A stretch of 6,280 nt of DNA from Promethearchaeota archaeon. GTDB lineage: Archaea > Asgardarchaeota > Lokiarchaeia > Sigyniarchaeales > SOKP01. A model generated the notes under the pieces. The model saw nothing but the letters and a program-made list of their open reading frames with translations, did not search any database and had not been told where the DNA came from. Where the stretch lies: contig SDNM01000098.1 in assembly GCA_004524385.1 (NCBI GenBank), positions 1 through 6,280 on the forward strand, read 5' to 3'. A program made the position numbers and the translations under genes. Position 1 is the stretch's first letter; each line of letters begins with the position of its first letter. Below are positions 1 to 4,902 of this stretch, piece by piece.

Positions 1-1
1 G

Positions 2-433
2 AAGACCAAGGATGAAGAAAATGGAATGTTACCTCTCTTTAGACGCCCATACGTGTGCGCTTGTTCGGATGGAATTGTAATAACAAATCCTAAACAAAAC
101 GTTCATCCTCGAAATTATGGTTCATTTCCACGTGTAATTCAAAGATGGGTTCGAGAGGAGAACTGGATAGATTTAGAAACTGCTATTAAAAAGATGACAT
201 CTTTACCTGCAGAACAGTTACAAATCCCCGATAGAGGGTCCCTCAAAGAAGGAATGAAAGCAGACATAACAATATTTAACTATGATATAATAGAAGACAT
301 CGCAACAGTTAGTAATGGACGTCAACATCCTAAAGGAATCGAATATGTCATCGTTAATGGTGGTCTTACTGTAAAAAATGGAGAACATACTGGATTAAAA
401 AATGGTGAATTCTTAATACATAAAAAGAAATAA
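2..433 (+). CDS. N-acyl-D-amino-acid deacylase (D-aminoacylase), C-terminal part, cut by window edge
   Basis: The reading frame is open from base 2, so the ATG at 26 is internal and the gene starts outside the window. The 143 visible residues match the C-terminal end of the zinc-dependent D-aminoacylase branch of the amidohydrolase superfamily, which hydrolyses N-acyl-D-amino acids to D-amino acids and a carboxylate. Recognisable family blocks in order are CSDG (the SDG carries the catalytic aspartate), HPRNYGSFPRV, VREENW, AIKKMTSLPAEQ, DRG.LKEGMKADITIF, and the closing GIEYVIVNGG...KNGEHTG. The end is family-typical, so the 3' terminus looks intact; roughly the last quarter to third of a protein of about 500 residues is present. 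It converges on TA module 1 and is probably the resident gene at the edge of the accessory region. Substrate specificity cannot be told from this part. Confidence 0.9.
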   Translation, partial: KTKDEENGMLPLFRRPYVCACSDGIVITNPKQNVHPRNYGSFPRVIQRWVREENWIDLETAIKKMTSLPAEQLQIPDRGSLKEGMKADITIFNYDIIEDIATVSNGRQHPKGIEYVIVNGGLTVKNGEHTGLKNGEFLIHKKK

Positions 434-445
434 TATGTATAAGTA

Positions 446-460
446 TATTTAATTATTTTT
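446..460 (+). terminator. T-rich stretch after the deacylase gene
   Basis: A T-rich tract ending in five T residues lies 13-27 bases after the deacylase stop codon. Archaeal transcription often ends at such oligo-T tracts without a stable hairpin, and none is evident here. The surrounding 434-588 gap between the two convergent genes shows no other gene. In an AT-rich region this is weak evidence. Confidence 0.3.
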
Positions 461-588
461 CTTACTCTCAAATAGACAATTGGAAATATAGCAACAATTC
501 CATTAGTTTATCTTATTTCTTTTACCATGACTATATATAAATTTAATGATAATATGAGCTTATTATATTCGATTCGTTAAAGATAAAC

Positions 589-882
589 TTATTCTAAACG
601 GTCATCCCATTTCTTTGGTTTTTGGTTTAGTTGCATTACCGCCACAATTATGACTTCTTCCTTTTTAATGTGATAAATGATTCCATAAGGGAATCGCTGT
701 GTGAGGCATCTTCGACAGTTTTCTGAAAATTTTGTCCAAGCTTTAGGAAATTGTAATATTCGTTGAATAGTGGAGTATACTTCCTCAGAAAAATTCAGTC
801 CTAATCCGGGGCGAACACCTTCATAATAGTCAATCGAAGTATTTAACTCTTCGATGGCTAAAGGATGAAATCTATAGTTCAT
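589..882 (-). CDS. ParE/RelE-superfamily toxin of TA module 1
   Basis: This 97-residue protein has the layout of the ParE/RelE toxin family (PF05016): an N-terminal strand (YRFHPLAIEEL), two helices with the D-Y-Y-E...PGLG segment (residues 18-28), the FP turn (45-46), then the C-terminal strands RRCLTQRFPYGIIYHI and EEVIIVAV. Family members inhibit gyrase or cleave mRNA on the ribosome; which applies cannot be told from sequence. Its ATG overlaps the TGA of the upstream antitoxin by four bases (ATGA, 879-882), typical of translationally coupled TA pairs. An oddity is the C-terminus: relatives of this subgroup usually carry a His-x-Arg/Lys-like pattern before P..W..R, while here it reads MQLNQKPKKWDDR, with Gln and Asn in those places. 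The toxin may be altered or weakened, or belong to a divergent subgroup. Confidence 0.88.
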   Translation of the reverse strand: MNYRFHPLAIEELNTSIDYYEGVRPGLGLNFSEEVYSTIQRILQFPKAWTKFSENCRRCLTQRFPYGIIYHIKKEEVIIVAVMQLNQKPKKWDDRLE

Positions 883-1121
883 TTATCAAACCGGTTTCGT
901 ATGTCTTTAAAGACCTGTTCACCAGGAATTAGTTTTGTTTTACCAGATTCAATCTCAGAAAGGCGCCGTTCAATTTCTTCATCCCATAATTTATCCACTT
1001 CTTCTTGGATTGGAACATTAAGGCTCCTTATTAATTCATCAATCAGTTGCGTTCGTAGATGTGAAGGGAGCGATAAAGCTTCTTGGAGTATTTTATCGTT
1101 TAATTCAGACAAATTTATCAT
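879..1121 (-). CDS. Antitoxin of TA module 1, PF09720-type addiction module component
   Basis: This 80-residue protein matches the small antitoxin family PF09720 (TIGR02574). It has a LSLPSHLRTQLIDELIRSL helix near the N-terminus (residues 16-34), then the hallmark LWDEEIERRLSEIESGK (45-61) and the closing IPGEQVFKDIRNRF. The usual job is to bind and neutralise the ParE-like partner through its C-terminal helix and to take part in autorepression. I chose the ATG at 1121 because the family begins just before the LSxxxR helix. The frame stays open to 1271, but that extension is trpG tail copy A read in a different frame and is very unlikely to be part of the protein. An inverted repeat 18-45 bases upstream of the start is a candidate operator. 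The gene overlaps the toxin start by four bases. Confidence 0.85.
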   Translation of the reverse strand: MINLSELNDKILQEALSLPSHLRTQLIDELIRSLNVPIQEEVDKLWDEEIERRLSEIESGKTKLIPGEQVFKDIRNRFDK

Positions 1122-1137
1122 CCAATCAATTTTTCTA

Positions 1138-1165
1138 ATATAAGAATGACATCTTATTCTTATAT
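1138..1165. promoter_or_regulatory. 10-bp inverted repeat, candidate TA1 operator
   Basis: ATATAAGAAT at 1138-1147 and ATTCTTATAT at 1156-1165 are perfect inverted arms separated by eight bases. The repeat lies between the stop of trpG tail A and the antitoxin 1 start. On the minus strand the distal arm contains a TATA-like GATATAAGA about 40 bases before the ATG, so a dimeric antitoxin or TA complex bound here would cover the promoter. Alternatively it is a hairpin ending transcription that arrives from the trpG side; no T-run follows it, which favours the operator reading. Confidence 0.5.
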
Positions 1166-1171
1166 CTTTTT

Positions 1172-1267
1172 CTATTTTTTTAATTCCAAGAAATTTTTTA
1201 GAATTTGCATCCCATAGGGTTTCATTTTTATCGACTCGGGATGGAATTGGAGCTCTTCGACTGGAAT
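1172..1267 (-). pseudogene. trpG: trpG tail copy A (31 codons)
   Basis: Read on the minus strand from 1267, this encodes IPVEELQFHPES, then IKMKPYGMQILKNFLELKK and a TAG stop. This is the C-terminal end of TrpG, the glutaminase subunit of anthranilate synthase, including the His and Glu of the catalytic triad (FHPES). An in-frame TGA lies directly upstream (1268-1270) and recognisable homology stops there, so it is a fragment without a start. One position that is Gly in copies C and D (EGLQF) is Glu here. It contains the 36-bp invariant block at 1212-1247. Its stop-proximal part resembles copy B more than C or D. It lies 50 bases upstream of antitoxin 1. Confidence 0.8.
1212..1247. repeat. 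36-bp invariant block, copy A
   Basis: The first of four identical 36-bp blocks, beginning CCATAGGGTTTC and ending CTCGGGATGGAAT on the plus strand. It corresponds to the trpG codons for FHPESIKMKPYG read on the minus strand. The identity includes synonymous positions, while neighbouring trpG sequence differs between copies. It is a candidate recombination or attachment core. Confidence 0.85.
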
Positions 1268-1475
1268 TCATTAATTTTGATATTATCTAAAAATAAGATT
1301 AAAATATACATATAACTAATAAGAATGTAATGAGTATGAATCCATATCCTCAACTATTATGGTAGCTTATTTAAATTTCATATTTTATCACCATTTAATA
1401 TTTATTAACCAATTTAATAATTCTTATTTGTCTTAATTTCTATGTTCACATTATTATTCTAAGAAGTTGGCAAAA

Positions 1476-1487
1476 GCATAAATATTA
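1476..1487 (+). promoter_or_regulatory. TATA-like box before the PIN remnant
   Basis: GCATAAATATTA preceded by a purine-rich GGCAAAA (BRE-like) is centred about 24 bases before the ATG at 1506, the spacing expected for a leaderless archaeal transcript. It would drive the decayed PIN gene and possibly TA module 2 beyond it. The gap 1272-1475 is AT-rich and I see nothing else in it. Confidence 0.4.
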
Positions 1488-1505
1488 TCTTGAAAAATTG
1501 AAAAA

Positions 1506-1628
1506 ATGAAGCTTATTATTGATTCTAACATATTAATCTCTAGCTTATTAAAAGATTCAAACACTAACGAACTACCTTTTAATGAATCATTCACCTTTTA
1601 TTTATCTAAAATTGTTCTGATGAGATAA
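1506..1628 (+). pseudogene. Truncated PIN-domain (VapC-like) toxin
   Basis: The 40 residues from the ATG begin MKLIIDSNILISSLLKDS, the N-terminal signature of PIN-domain ribonucleases; the Asp at position 6 is the first metal-binding acidic residue and SNILISSLLKDS is the first helix. The next part, ESFTFYLSKIVL, fits the second strand and turn of archaeal PIN proteins. The frame then ends at TAA (1626-1628). A shift of one frame after LSKIV gives DEIRK followed by a stop and a Lys, where an intact relative would be expected to continue E-I-x-K-[YH]-K. I read this as a frameshift plus a nonsense change. Nothing of the remaining catalytic residues follows, so the gene is dead. It belongs with the toxin-rich cargo and is on the same strand as TA module 2. 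Confidence 0.7.
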
Positions 1629-1668
1629 GAAAATAAAAAATAAATTATTAGAACACTTATTTTAAAAT

Positions 1669-1878
1669 ATGGAATTAGATAAATTTCCTGATATAATCAA
1701 ATTATCAACTAAGGAAAAGATCTCGCTTGTTGAAAATTTATGGGATAGCATTAGATCTGAGATTGAATCTAACCCAATCCCTAAAAGTCATGAGCAAGAA
1801 CTAGACAAGCGTGAAAAGACGCTAAATAGGAATACTCTTTTATCTATTGAAGACCTTAAAAAGCGAATTAAAAAATGA
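1669..1878 (+). CDS. Antitoxin of TA module 2, PF09720-type
   Basis: A 69-residue acidic/basic helical protein. KLSTKEKISLVENLWDSI (residues 11-28) is the family's typical LSxxEKIxLVExLWDSI helix. It is followed by the IPKSHEQELDKRE segment (37-49), where relatives usually show LP..HxxELDRR, and a closing SIEDLKKRIKK. The role is neutralisation of the downstream toxin by wrapping it with the C-terminal half. It is the same broad family as antitoxin 1 but a clearly different branch, so cross-neutralisation is unlikely. There is no Shine-Dalgarno sequence; an AT-rich TATA-like stretch around 1636-1648 would place a transcription start close to the ATG. It overlaps the toxin start by four bases (ATGA, 1875-1878). 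Confidence 0.85.
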   Translation: MELDKFPDIIKLSTKEKISLVENLWDSIRSEIESNPIPKSHEQELDKREKTLNRNTLLSIEDLKKRIKK

Positions 1879-2192
1879 GTTCAGACCATTCTTTAAGATT
1901 TCACCCCGAAGTTGAAGGAGATCTTCAAAAAATCTACTCTTGGTACGAAGAAAACCTTACTGGTCTTGGACATGACTTTCTTCAAATCTTTTATTCAAGT
2001 ATAGAAATGATAACGGAAAATCCTCTTCAATTTCCAAAAATATATAAAAATTATCACCGTTACTTATTGCGAAAGTTTCCGTATGCGCTTTATTATATCG
2101 TTAAAAATGATTTAATTATTGTTATGGGCATATTTCACCATTCTCGTGATCCTAAAAAAATAAAATCTGCTTTAGTAAATCGAACTGATTAA
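1875..2192 (+). CDS. ParE/RelE-superfamily toxin of TA module 2
   Basis: The 105-residue protein is a full-length ParE/RelE-type toxin (PF05016). Blocks seen are LRFHPEVEGDLQKIYSWYEE (residues 7-26), GLGHDFLQ (30-37), ITENPLQFPKIY (46-57), RYLLRKFPYALYYIV (62-76) and the terminal strand LIIVMGIFHHSRDPKK (80-95). The family-typical His-x-Arg near the end (HHSRDP) is kept, so it looks functional. It follows antitoxin 2 with an ATGA overlap, the usual antitoxin-first order. This module is the only TA operon on the plus strand here, and it faces the trpG tail B that follows 36 bases after its stop. No convincing terminator is visible. Confidence 0.9.
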   Translation: MSSDHSLRFHPEVEGDLQKIYSWYEENLTGLGHDFLQIFYSSIEMITENPLQFPKIYKNYHRYLLRKFPYALYYIVKNDLIIVMGIFHHSRDPKKIKSALVNRTD

Positions 2193-2228
2193 ACTAAGAA
2201 TTGATGCTTAAACAAGGTAAATAGTTAA

Positions 2229-2297
2229 TTATAATTCCAAGAAATTCTTTAATATCTGCATCCCATAGGGTTTCATTTTTATCGACTCGGGATGGAA
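2229..2297 (-). pseudogene. trpG: trpG tail copy B (22 codons)
   Basis: Minus-strand translation gives FHPES followed by IKMKPYGMQILKNFLEL and a TAA stop at 2229-2231: the last 22 codons of TrpG and nothing more. Upstream of FHPES the sequence is unrelated to TrpG. The homology ends at the outer edge of the 36-bp block, as expected if the block were a crossover site. With copy A it shares GMQ in place of GMK and a GCAT motif next to the block. The rest of the 2193-2393 gap shows nothing recognisable. Confidence 0.8.
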
Positions 2298-2298
2298 T
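2263..2298. repeat. 36-bp invariant block, copy B
   Basis: Identical to the blocks at 1212, 4056 and 4937. Here it forms the very edge of the trpG homology: the next bases (AAATCG) match none of the other copies. Confidence 0.85.
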
Positions 2299-2393
2299 AA
2301 ATCGCAATTATATTTAGTTTAAAATTCTAAAATTCTTGAACCAAATTACATATGAACTATTAAAAATTATTTTTACAAAAAACAAAATTAATA

Positions 2394-3176
2394 TTACTTC
2401 AGCTCTTCTGTCTTAATCTGGTGTAAAATTACTATTCCTATGGCTAAAATCCATCCAAAAAGGGAGAAAAACAACATCCATTCCCAAAACGGTGATGATG
2501 GTGGAAATTCTACCAAGTATAAGATAGTTAATATTGGTGTGAGAAAAATCATTACTAATCCCAATAAAATTGGATATATCTTTGACTTGTTTTCGTAAGC
2601 ACCTAATTCAAGAATTCCTGAAGGATAACGCACTAAAATAATTCCAATAAGAAATCCAGCACTAGCAAGCCCAACAAACTGGACAGTGGAAAGGATATCA
2701 TGTAAATCATATGCACTTGAAGTTACTGGATATAAGCTAATTGCCACATCTTCAGATATAAAACCTGAACTAAAAATACCAAACACTCCAATAAGCATCA
2801 TTATTAATACAAAGGTTGAATAACCTTTTGGCACGTTTAAAGATTCTGATTGTTTTGATTTTGAATCGAATACATGCTTTATGTAAAAACATGGTGGAAC
2901 TAACAAAACAGCTGTTATCATGACACTATCATCAAGGAATTTGGGAATTGGGGTATATCGATGAGAACCCATATCACTTATGTAATTATCAATTATATTA
3001 TAAGCTCCAAGAGGTATTTCAGTACCTCCAAAGGAGAGCGCTACGATAAAACCAATTATGATCATTGTTGGAAAAAATATTGTGATAAAAATTATATTAC
3101 GTCTTGTCACTTTTGGATTAATTAAGTAATTATATAGCAGTTTCTTCTTCTCTGAAAGTTTATCTTTTAAACTCAT
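2394..3176 (-). CDS. DUF998-type six-helix membrane protein
   Basis: A 260-residue integral membrane protein with about six hydrophobic segments: residues 28-49, 84-99, 120-140, 160-183, 199-222 and 231-253. The loop after helix 1 carries DNYISDMGSHRYTP (63-76), the conserved N-Y-I-S-D-[LM]-G block of the DUF998 family (PF06197), and helix 4 has a conserved-position His (DLHD, 157-160). The biochemical role of the family is unknown, so no function is assigned. There is no signal peptide; the N-terminal 27 residues are basic and probably cytoplasmic. It is divergently transcribed from a paralogue at 3366 with the same blocks. I chose the ATG at 3176; an 11-bp tandem repeat places another ATG at 3187 that only yields MSLK and a stop. 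Confidence 0.75.
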   Translation of the reverse strand: MSLKDKLSEKKKLLYNYLINPKVTRRNIIFITIFFPTMIIIGFIVALSFGGTEIPLGAYNIIDNYISDMGSHRYTPIPKFLDDSVMITAVLLVPPCFYIKHVFDSKSKQSESLNVPKGYSTFVLIMMLIGVFGIFSSGFISEDVAISLYPVTSSAYDLHDILSTVQFVGLASAGFLIGIILVRYPSGILELGAYENKSKIYPILLGLVMIFLTPILTILYLVEFPPSSPFWEWMLFFSLFGWILAIGIVILHQIKTEELK

Positions 3177-3197
3177 TTTAAACTCATTTTAAACTTA
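3165..3197. repeat. Three 11-bp tandem repeats over the start of the DUF998 gene
   Basis: The unit TTTTAAACTCA occurs at 3165-3175 and 3176-3186, and as TTTTAAACTTA at 3187-3197. On the minus strand it contains ATGAGTTTAAA, so the start of the gene at 3176 is duplicated. The upstream copy makes a four-codon frame MSLK whose TGA overlaps the real ATG (ATGA). It is probably a slippage product. Confidence 0.8.
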
Positions 3198-3340
3198 TTT
3201 TATGTCAATCAATTATTATTAATAATATAAATATATTAAACTATTTTATCTAATTGCATTTATCTGTATGTGGAAGATTTATGACCTAAAACCATCGAAA
3301 GTGCAAAATATTAAAAACGAATTGAAAAGAATTAAAAGGG

Positions 3341-3348
3341 TATTTAAA
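3341..3348 (+). promoter_or_regulatory. TATA-like box before the second DUF998 gene
   Basis: TATTTAAA lies about 22 bases ahead of the ATG at 3366, close to leaderless spacing, with purine-rich AAAAGGG just upstream that could serve as a BRE. A second candidate is AAATATTAAAA near 3306-3316. The divergent gap 3198-3365 also has a 14-bp AT palindrome (3214-3227) and TTTATATTA-like sequence facing the minus-strand gene. Confidence 0.35.
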
Positions 3349-3365
3349 AAGATTGGAAATAAACG

Positions 3366-4013
3366 ATGAAAAATAAAGTATATGATTATTTAACTAAACC
3401 AAAAACTGTTAAAATATCGACCATTATCGCATTCACCGTTGTATCATTAGCTCTAATTATAGGCTACATAATTGCGGCGGTTTTTGGAACTAAAGGCTAT
3501 AATATGTTAGATAATTATATTAGCGATATGGGAAATAGTGAATATACCCCCTTTCCTTATATGAGAACTATTGGTAATGTTATTTCGGGACCCTTTTTCA
3601 TACCCCTAACCTTTTTCATAAGGAAACAATTAATGTCCCAGATTCAAGAAAACCAAGAAAAAAAACCTCAAATAATCAATTTGGCATTCTTTGGCATGCT
3701 CATGATTTTTCTCAATATGATAGTAACAGGTATTATTATATTAGATGTCAACCGAGAAATACATGTTTTATTTGCTATCTTTGCCATCGTTGGAGGTATA
3801 ATCTCCACGATTTCTTATGGTTTAGTTATTATCATATATCGGACCAATATACCTCATAGTATCGGAGTCTATATGATTTTAATTATGCCTACAATTATTA
3901 TATTGTTGGTAATTGGATTTCCTTCTTATATTTTTTATGAATGGGTGTATTTATTCTCTATATATGCCTGGATAATCCTTGTATGCTTCTACTTATTTGA
4001 TAAGAATAGATAA
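3366..4013 (+). CDS. DUF998-type six-helix membrane protein, paralogue of the divergent gene
   Basis: A 215-residue membrane protein with hydrophobic segments near residues 17-40, 68-85, 103-126, 132-157, 165-184 and 189-211. It shares the DUF998 block DNYISDMGNSEYTP (49-62), a His in helix 4 (EIHV, 131-134) and a closing pattern F-P-x-x-x-F-Y-E-W-x-x-x-F-S-x-x-x-W with its neighbour at 2394-3176. The two begin alike too (YDYLTKPK versus YNYLINPK), so they are diverged duplicates; this one is about 45 residues shorter, mostly in the loops after helices 1, 2 and 4. The function is unknown. The ATG is the first in the frame with no Shine-Dalgarno sequence before it. The gene ends nine bases before the stop of trpG tail C on the other strand, with a small ATAAAA/TTTTAT inverted repeat (4010-4025) between them. 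Confidence 0.75.
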   Translation: MKNKVYDYLTKPKTVKISTIIAFTVVSLALIIGYIIAAVFGTKGYNMLDNYISDMGNSEYTPFPYMRTIGNVISGPFFIPLTFFIRKQLMSQIQENQEKKPQIINLAFFGMLMIFLNMIVTGIIILDVNREIHVLFAIFAIVGGIISTISYGLVIIIYRTNIPHSIGVYMILIMPTIIILLVIGFPSYIFYEWVYLFSIYAWIILVCFYLFDKNR

Positions 4014-4021
4014 AAAGTATT

Positions 4022-4273
4022 TTATAGTTCCAAGAAGTTTTTTAATATTTTCATTCCATAGGGTTTCATTTTTATCGACTCGGGATGGAATTGAAGCCCT
4101 TCAACTTGAAATTTCTTATGTCGGATGCCCATAATGGTTCCATCATCCGCAGTCGCACTAATCTTTAGGTCTTGAGGTAAGATATCAGATTTAGCAGCGA
4201 GGGAATGATACCTAATTACTTGAAGTGGATTAGGAACGTCTTTAAACATAATATCTTGGTATTGTAAGATCTT
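4022..4273 (-). pseudogene. trpG: trpG tail copy C (83 codons), anthranilate synthase component II fragment
   Basis: The frame encodes the C-terminal 40% of TrpG: KDVPNPLQVIRYHSL, DDGTIMGIRHKKF, VEGLQFHPES and GMKILKNFLEL, with the triad His and Glu in FHPE. The ATG at 4249 is not a real start: homology to copy D continues upstream in frame (KILQYQDIM against KVFHDQETI) to about 4273, and then a stop occurs at 4277-4279. The nucleophile Cys domain is missing, so no amidotransferase can be made. The upstream end of homology coincides with the toxin 3 stop codon (4272-4274), so the TA module is joined directly onto the fragment. The peptide differs from copy D at only eight of 74 aligned positions, all but one conservative. 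Confidence 0.85.
4056..4091. repeat. 36-bp invariant block, copy C
   Basis: Identical to the other three blocks. The base just outside differs here (T where the others have C before CCATAGGG), which marks the left limit of the four-way identity. Confidence 0.85.
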
Positions 4274-4574
4274 AACTTAAATGTAAGTATCTGTCTAAAT
4301 CTAATGATCCATGAAATACACCAAGAATATCAATATCATTTTTATTTTTTAGGATATAAACAATACGATAATGACCATATAATAAGATTCTAACATCTCC
4401 TTCATTAGTTAGCTTATATCTTTGGCCAATTTTTGGAAATTCAAGAAGTAATTGTGCTTTATTATATATTCCATTTATAACTGAATCTGCTTTTTCTTTA
4501 TCATCTTTTGAAATATACTCGTGGATATCCTTAAGCCAAATCTCTGATTCGGTTGTCCATCGAATATTTACCAT
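4272..4574 (-). CDS. ParE/RelE-superfamily toxin of TA module 3
   Basis: The 100-residue protein matches the ParE-like toxin fold (PF05016): WTTESEIWLKDIHEYIS (residues 6-22) with the typical L.dI..YI helix, AQLLLEFPKIGQRY (40-53), VRILLYGHYRIVYIL (61-75) and IDILGVFHGSLDL (81-93). The Y-R-I-V-Y strand and terminal V-x-H-G are characteristic; the Arg often found after HG (HGxRDL) is Leu here, so activity may differ. It likely targets gyrase or the ribosome, unresolved from sequence. It starts inside the end of the 59-codon antitoxin gene (7-bp overlap, 4568-4574), and its stop runs directly into trpG fragment C. Confidence 0.88.
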   Translation of the reverse strand: MVNIRWTTESEIWLKDIHEYISKDDKEKADSVINGIYNKAQLLLEFPKIGQRYKLTNEGDVRILLYGHYRIVYILKNKNDIDILGVFHGSLDLDRYLHLS

Positions 4575-4747
4575 GTCTTAATACGATGCTCCATTTCTTT
4601 ATTGGAAATTGCTCGATTTTCTTTTGAATCTTGTAAACCTCTATCAATCATTTTATCAAAGAGCATTTCTCGTAAGATTTCCTCATAAGATGCATCATCA
4701 GGTTGATCATCAATTATTTTCTTTAATCTTTCTTTAATAGTTTGCAT
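4568..4747 (-). CDS. Small antitoxin of TA module 3 (59 residues)
   Basis: This frame begins MQTIKERLKKIIDDQPDDAS and ends NKEMEHRIKTW, 59 residues in all, and is short enough to be missed by a length cut-off. The pattern of an N-terminal helix, a Q-P-D-D-A-S-Y-E-E-I-L turn and helix (residues 15-25), a DRGLQDSKENRAIS segment, and a closing E-M-E-H-R-I-K-x-W is that of small antitoxins paired with ParE-like toxins, where relatives read E-x-GL-x-D...G-x-x-[IV]-SHEE...R. It probably neutralises the toxin encoded immediately downstream, with which it overlaps by seven bases. Assignment rests on this pattern plus the antitoxin-first overlapping order. It has no Shine-Dalgarno sequence, and a TATA box sits at leaderless distance. 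Confidence 0.78.
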   Translation of the reverse strand: MQTIKERLKKIIDDQPDDASYEEILREMLFDKMIDRGLQDSKENRAISNKEMEHRIKTW

Positions 4748-4772
4748 TCTATAATATAAATTCGAACTCTAT

Positions 4773-4780
4773 TATATAAA
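4773..4780 (-). promoter_or_regulatory. TATA box of TA module 3
   Basis: TTTATATA on the minus strand, centred about 30 bases before the antitoxin ATG at 4747, predicts a transcription start within a few bases of the ATG. It is the clearest TATA-like element in the window. The remaining gap up to 4902 is AT-rich and carries only a weak inverted repeat (GTGAGA/TCTCAT, about 4855-4876). Confidence 0.45.
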
Positions 4781-4902
4781 TTTTTATTATAAAAAAGAAA
4801 CTAATATCTTGAGTAAAATGAAATTCTAAATCTAATTTTTTTTCCTTTTTAATGTGAGAGAACGTAAATCTCATTTATCCTTTTTAAATTATTAAATGAT
4901 AT

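Noticed and set aside
434..588. A short gene or RNA in the convergent gap
   Set aside because: No open frame with protein character and no stable fold was seen; only a weak TGGAA/TTCCA repeat.
865..1143. Plus-strand open frame of 92 codons
   Set aside because: It lies opposite antitoxin 1, is Ser-rich with no family pattern, and is the antisense shadow of a well-supported gene.
3214..3227. 14-bp palindrome in the divergent gap as an operator
   Set aside because: It is made only of A and T in a very AT-rich gap, so chance is a sufficient explanation.
4833..4857. T-rich tract as a terminator
   Set aside because: It lies on the plus strand where no upstream plus-strand gene would need it; it is probably compositional.
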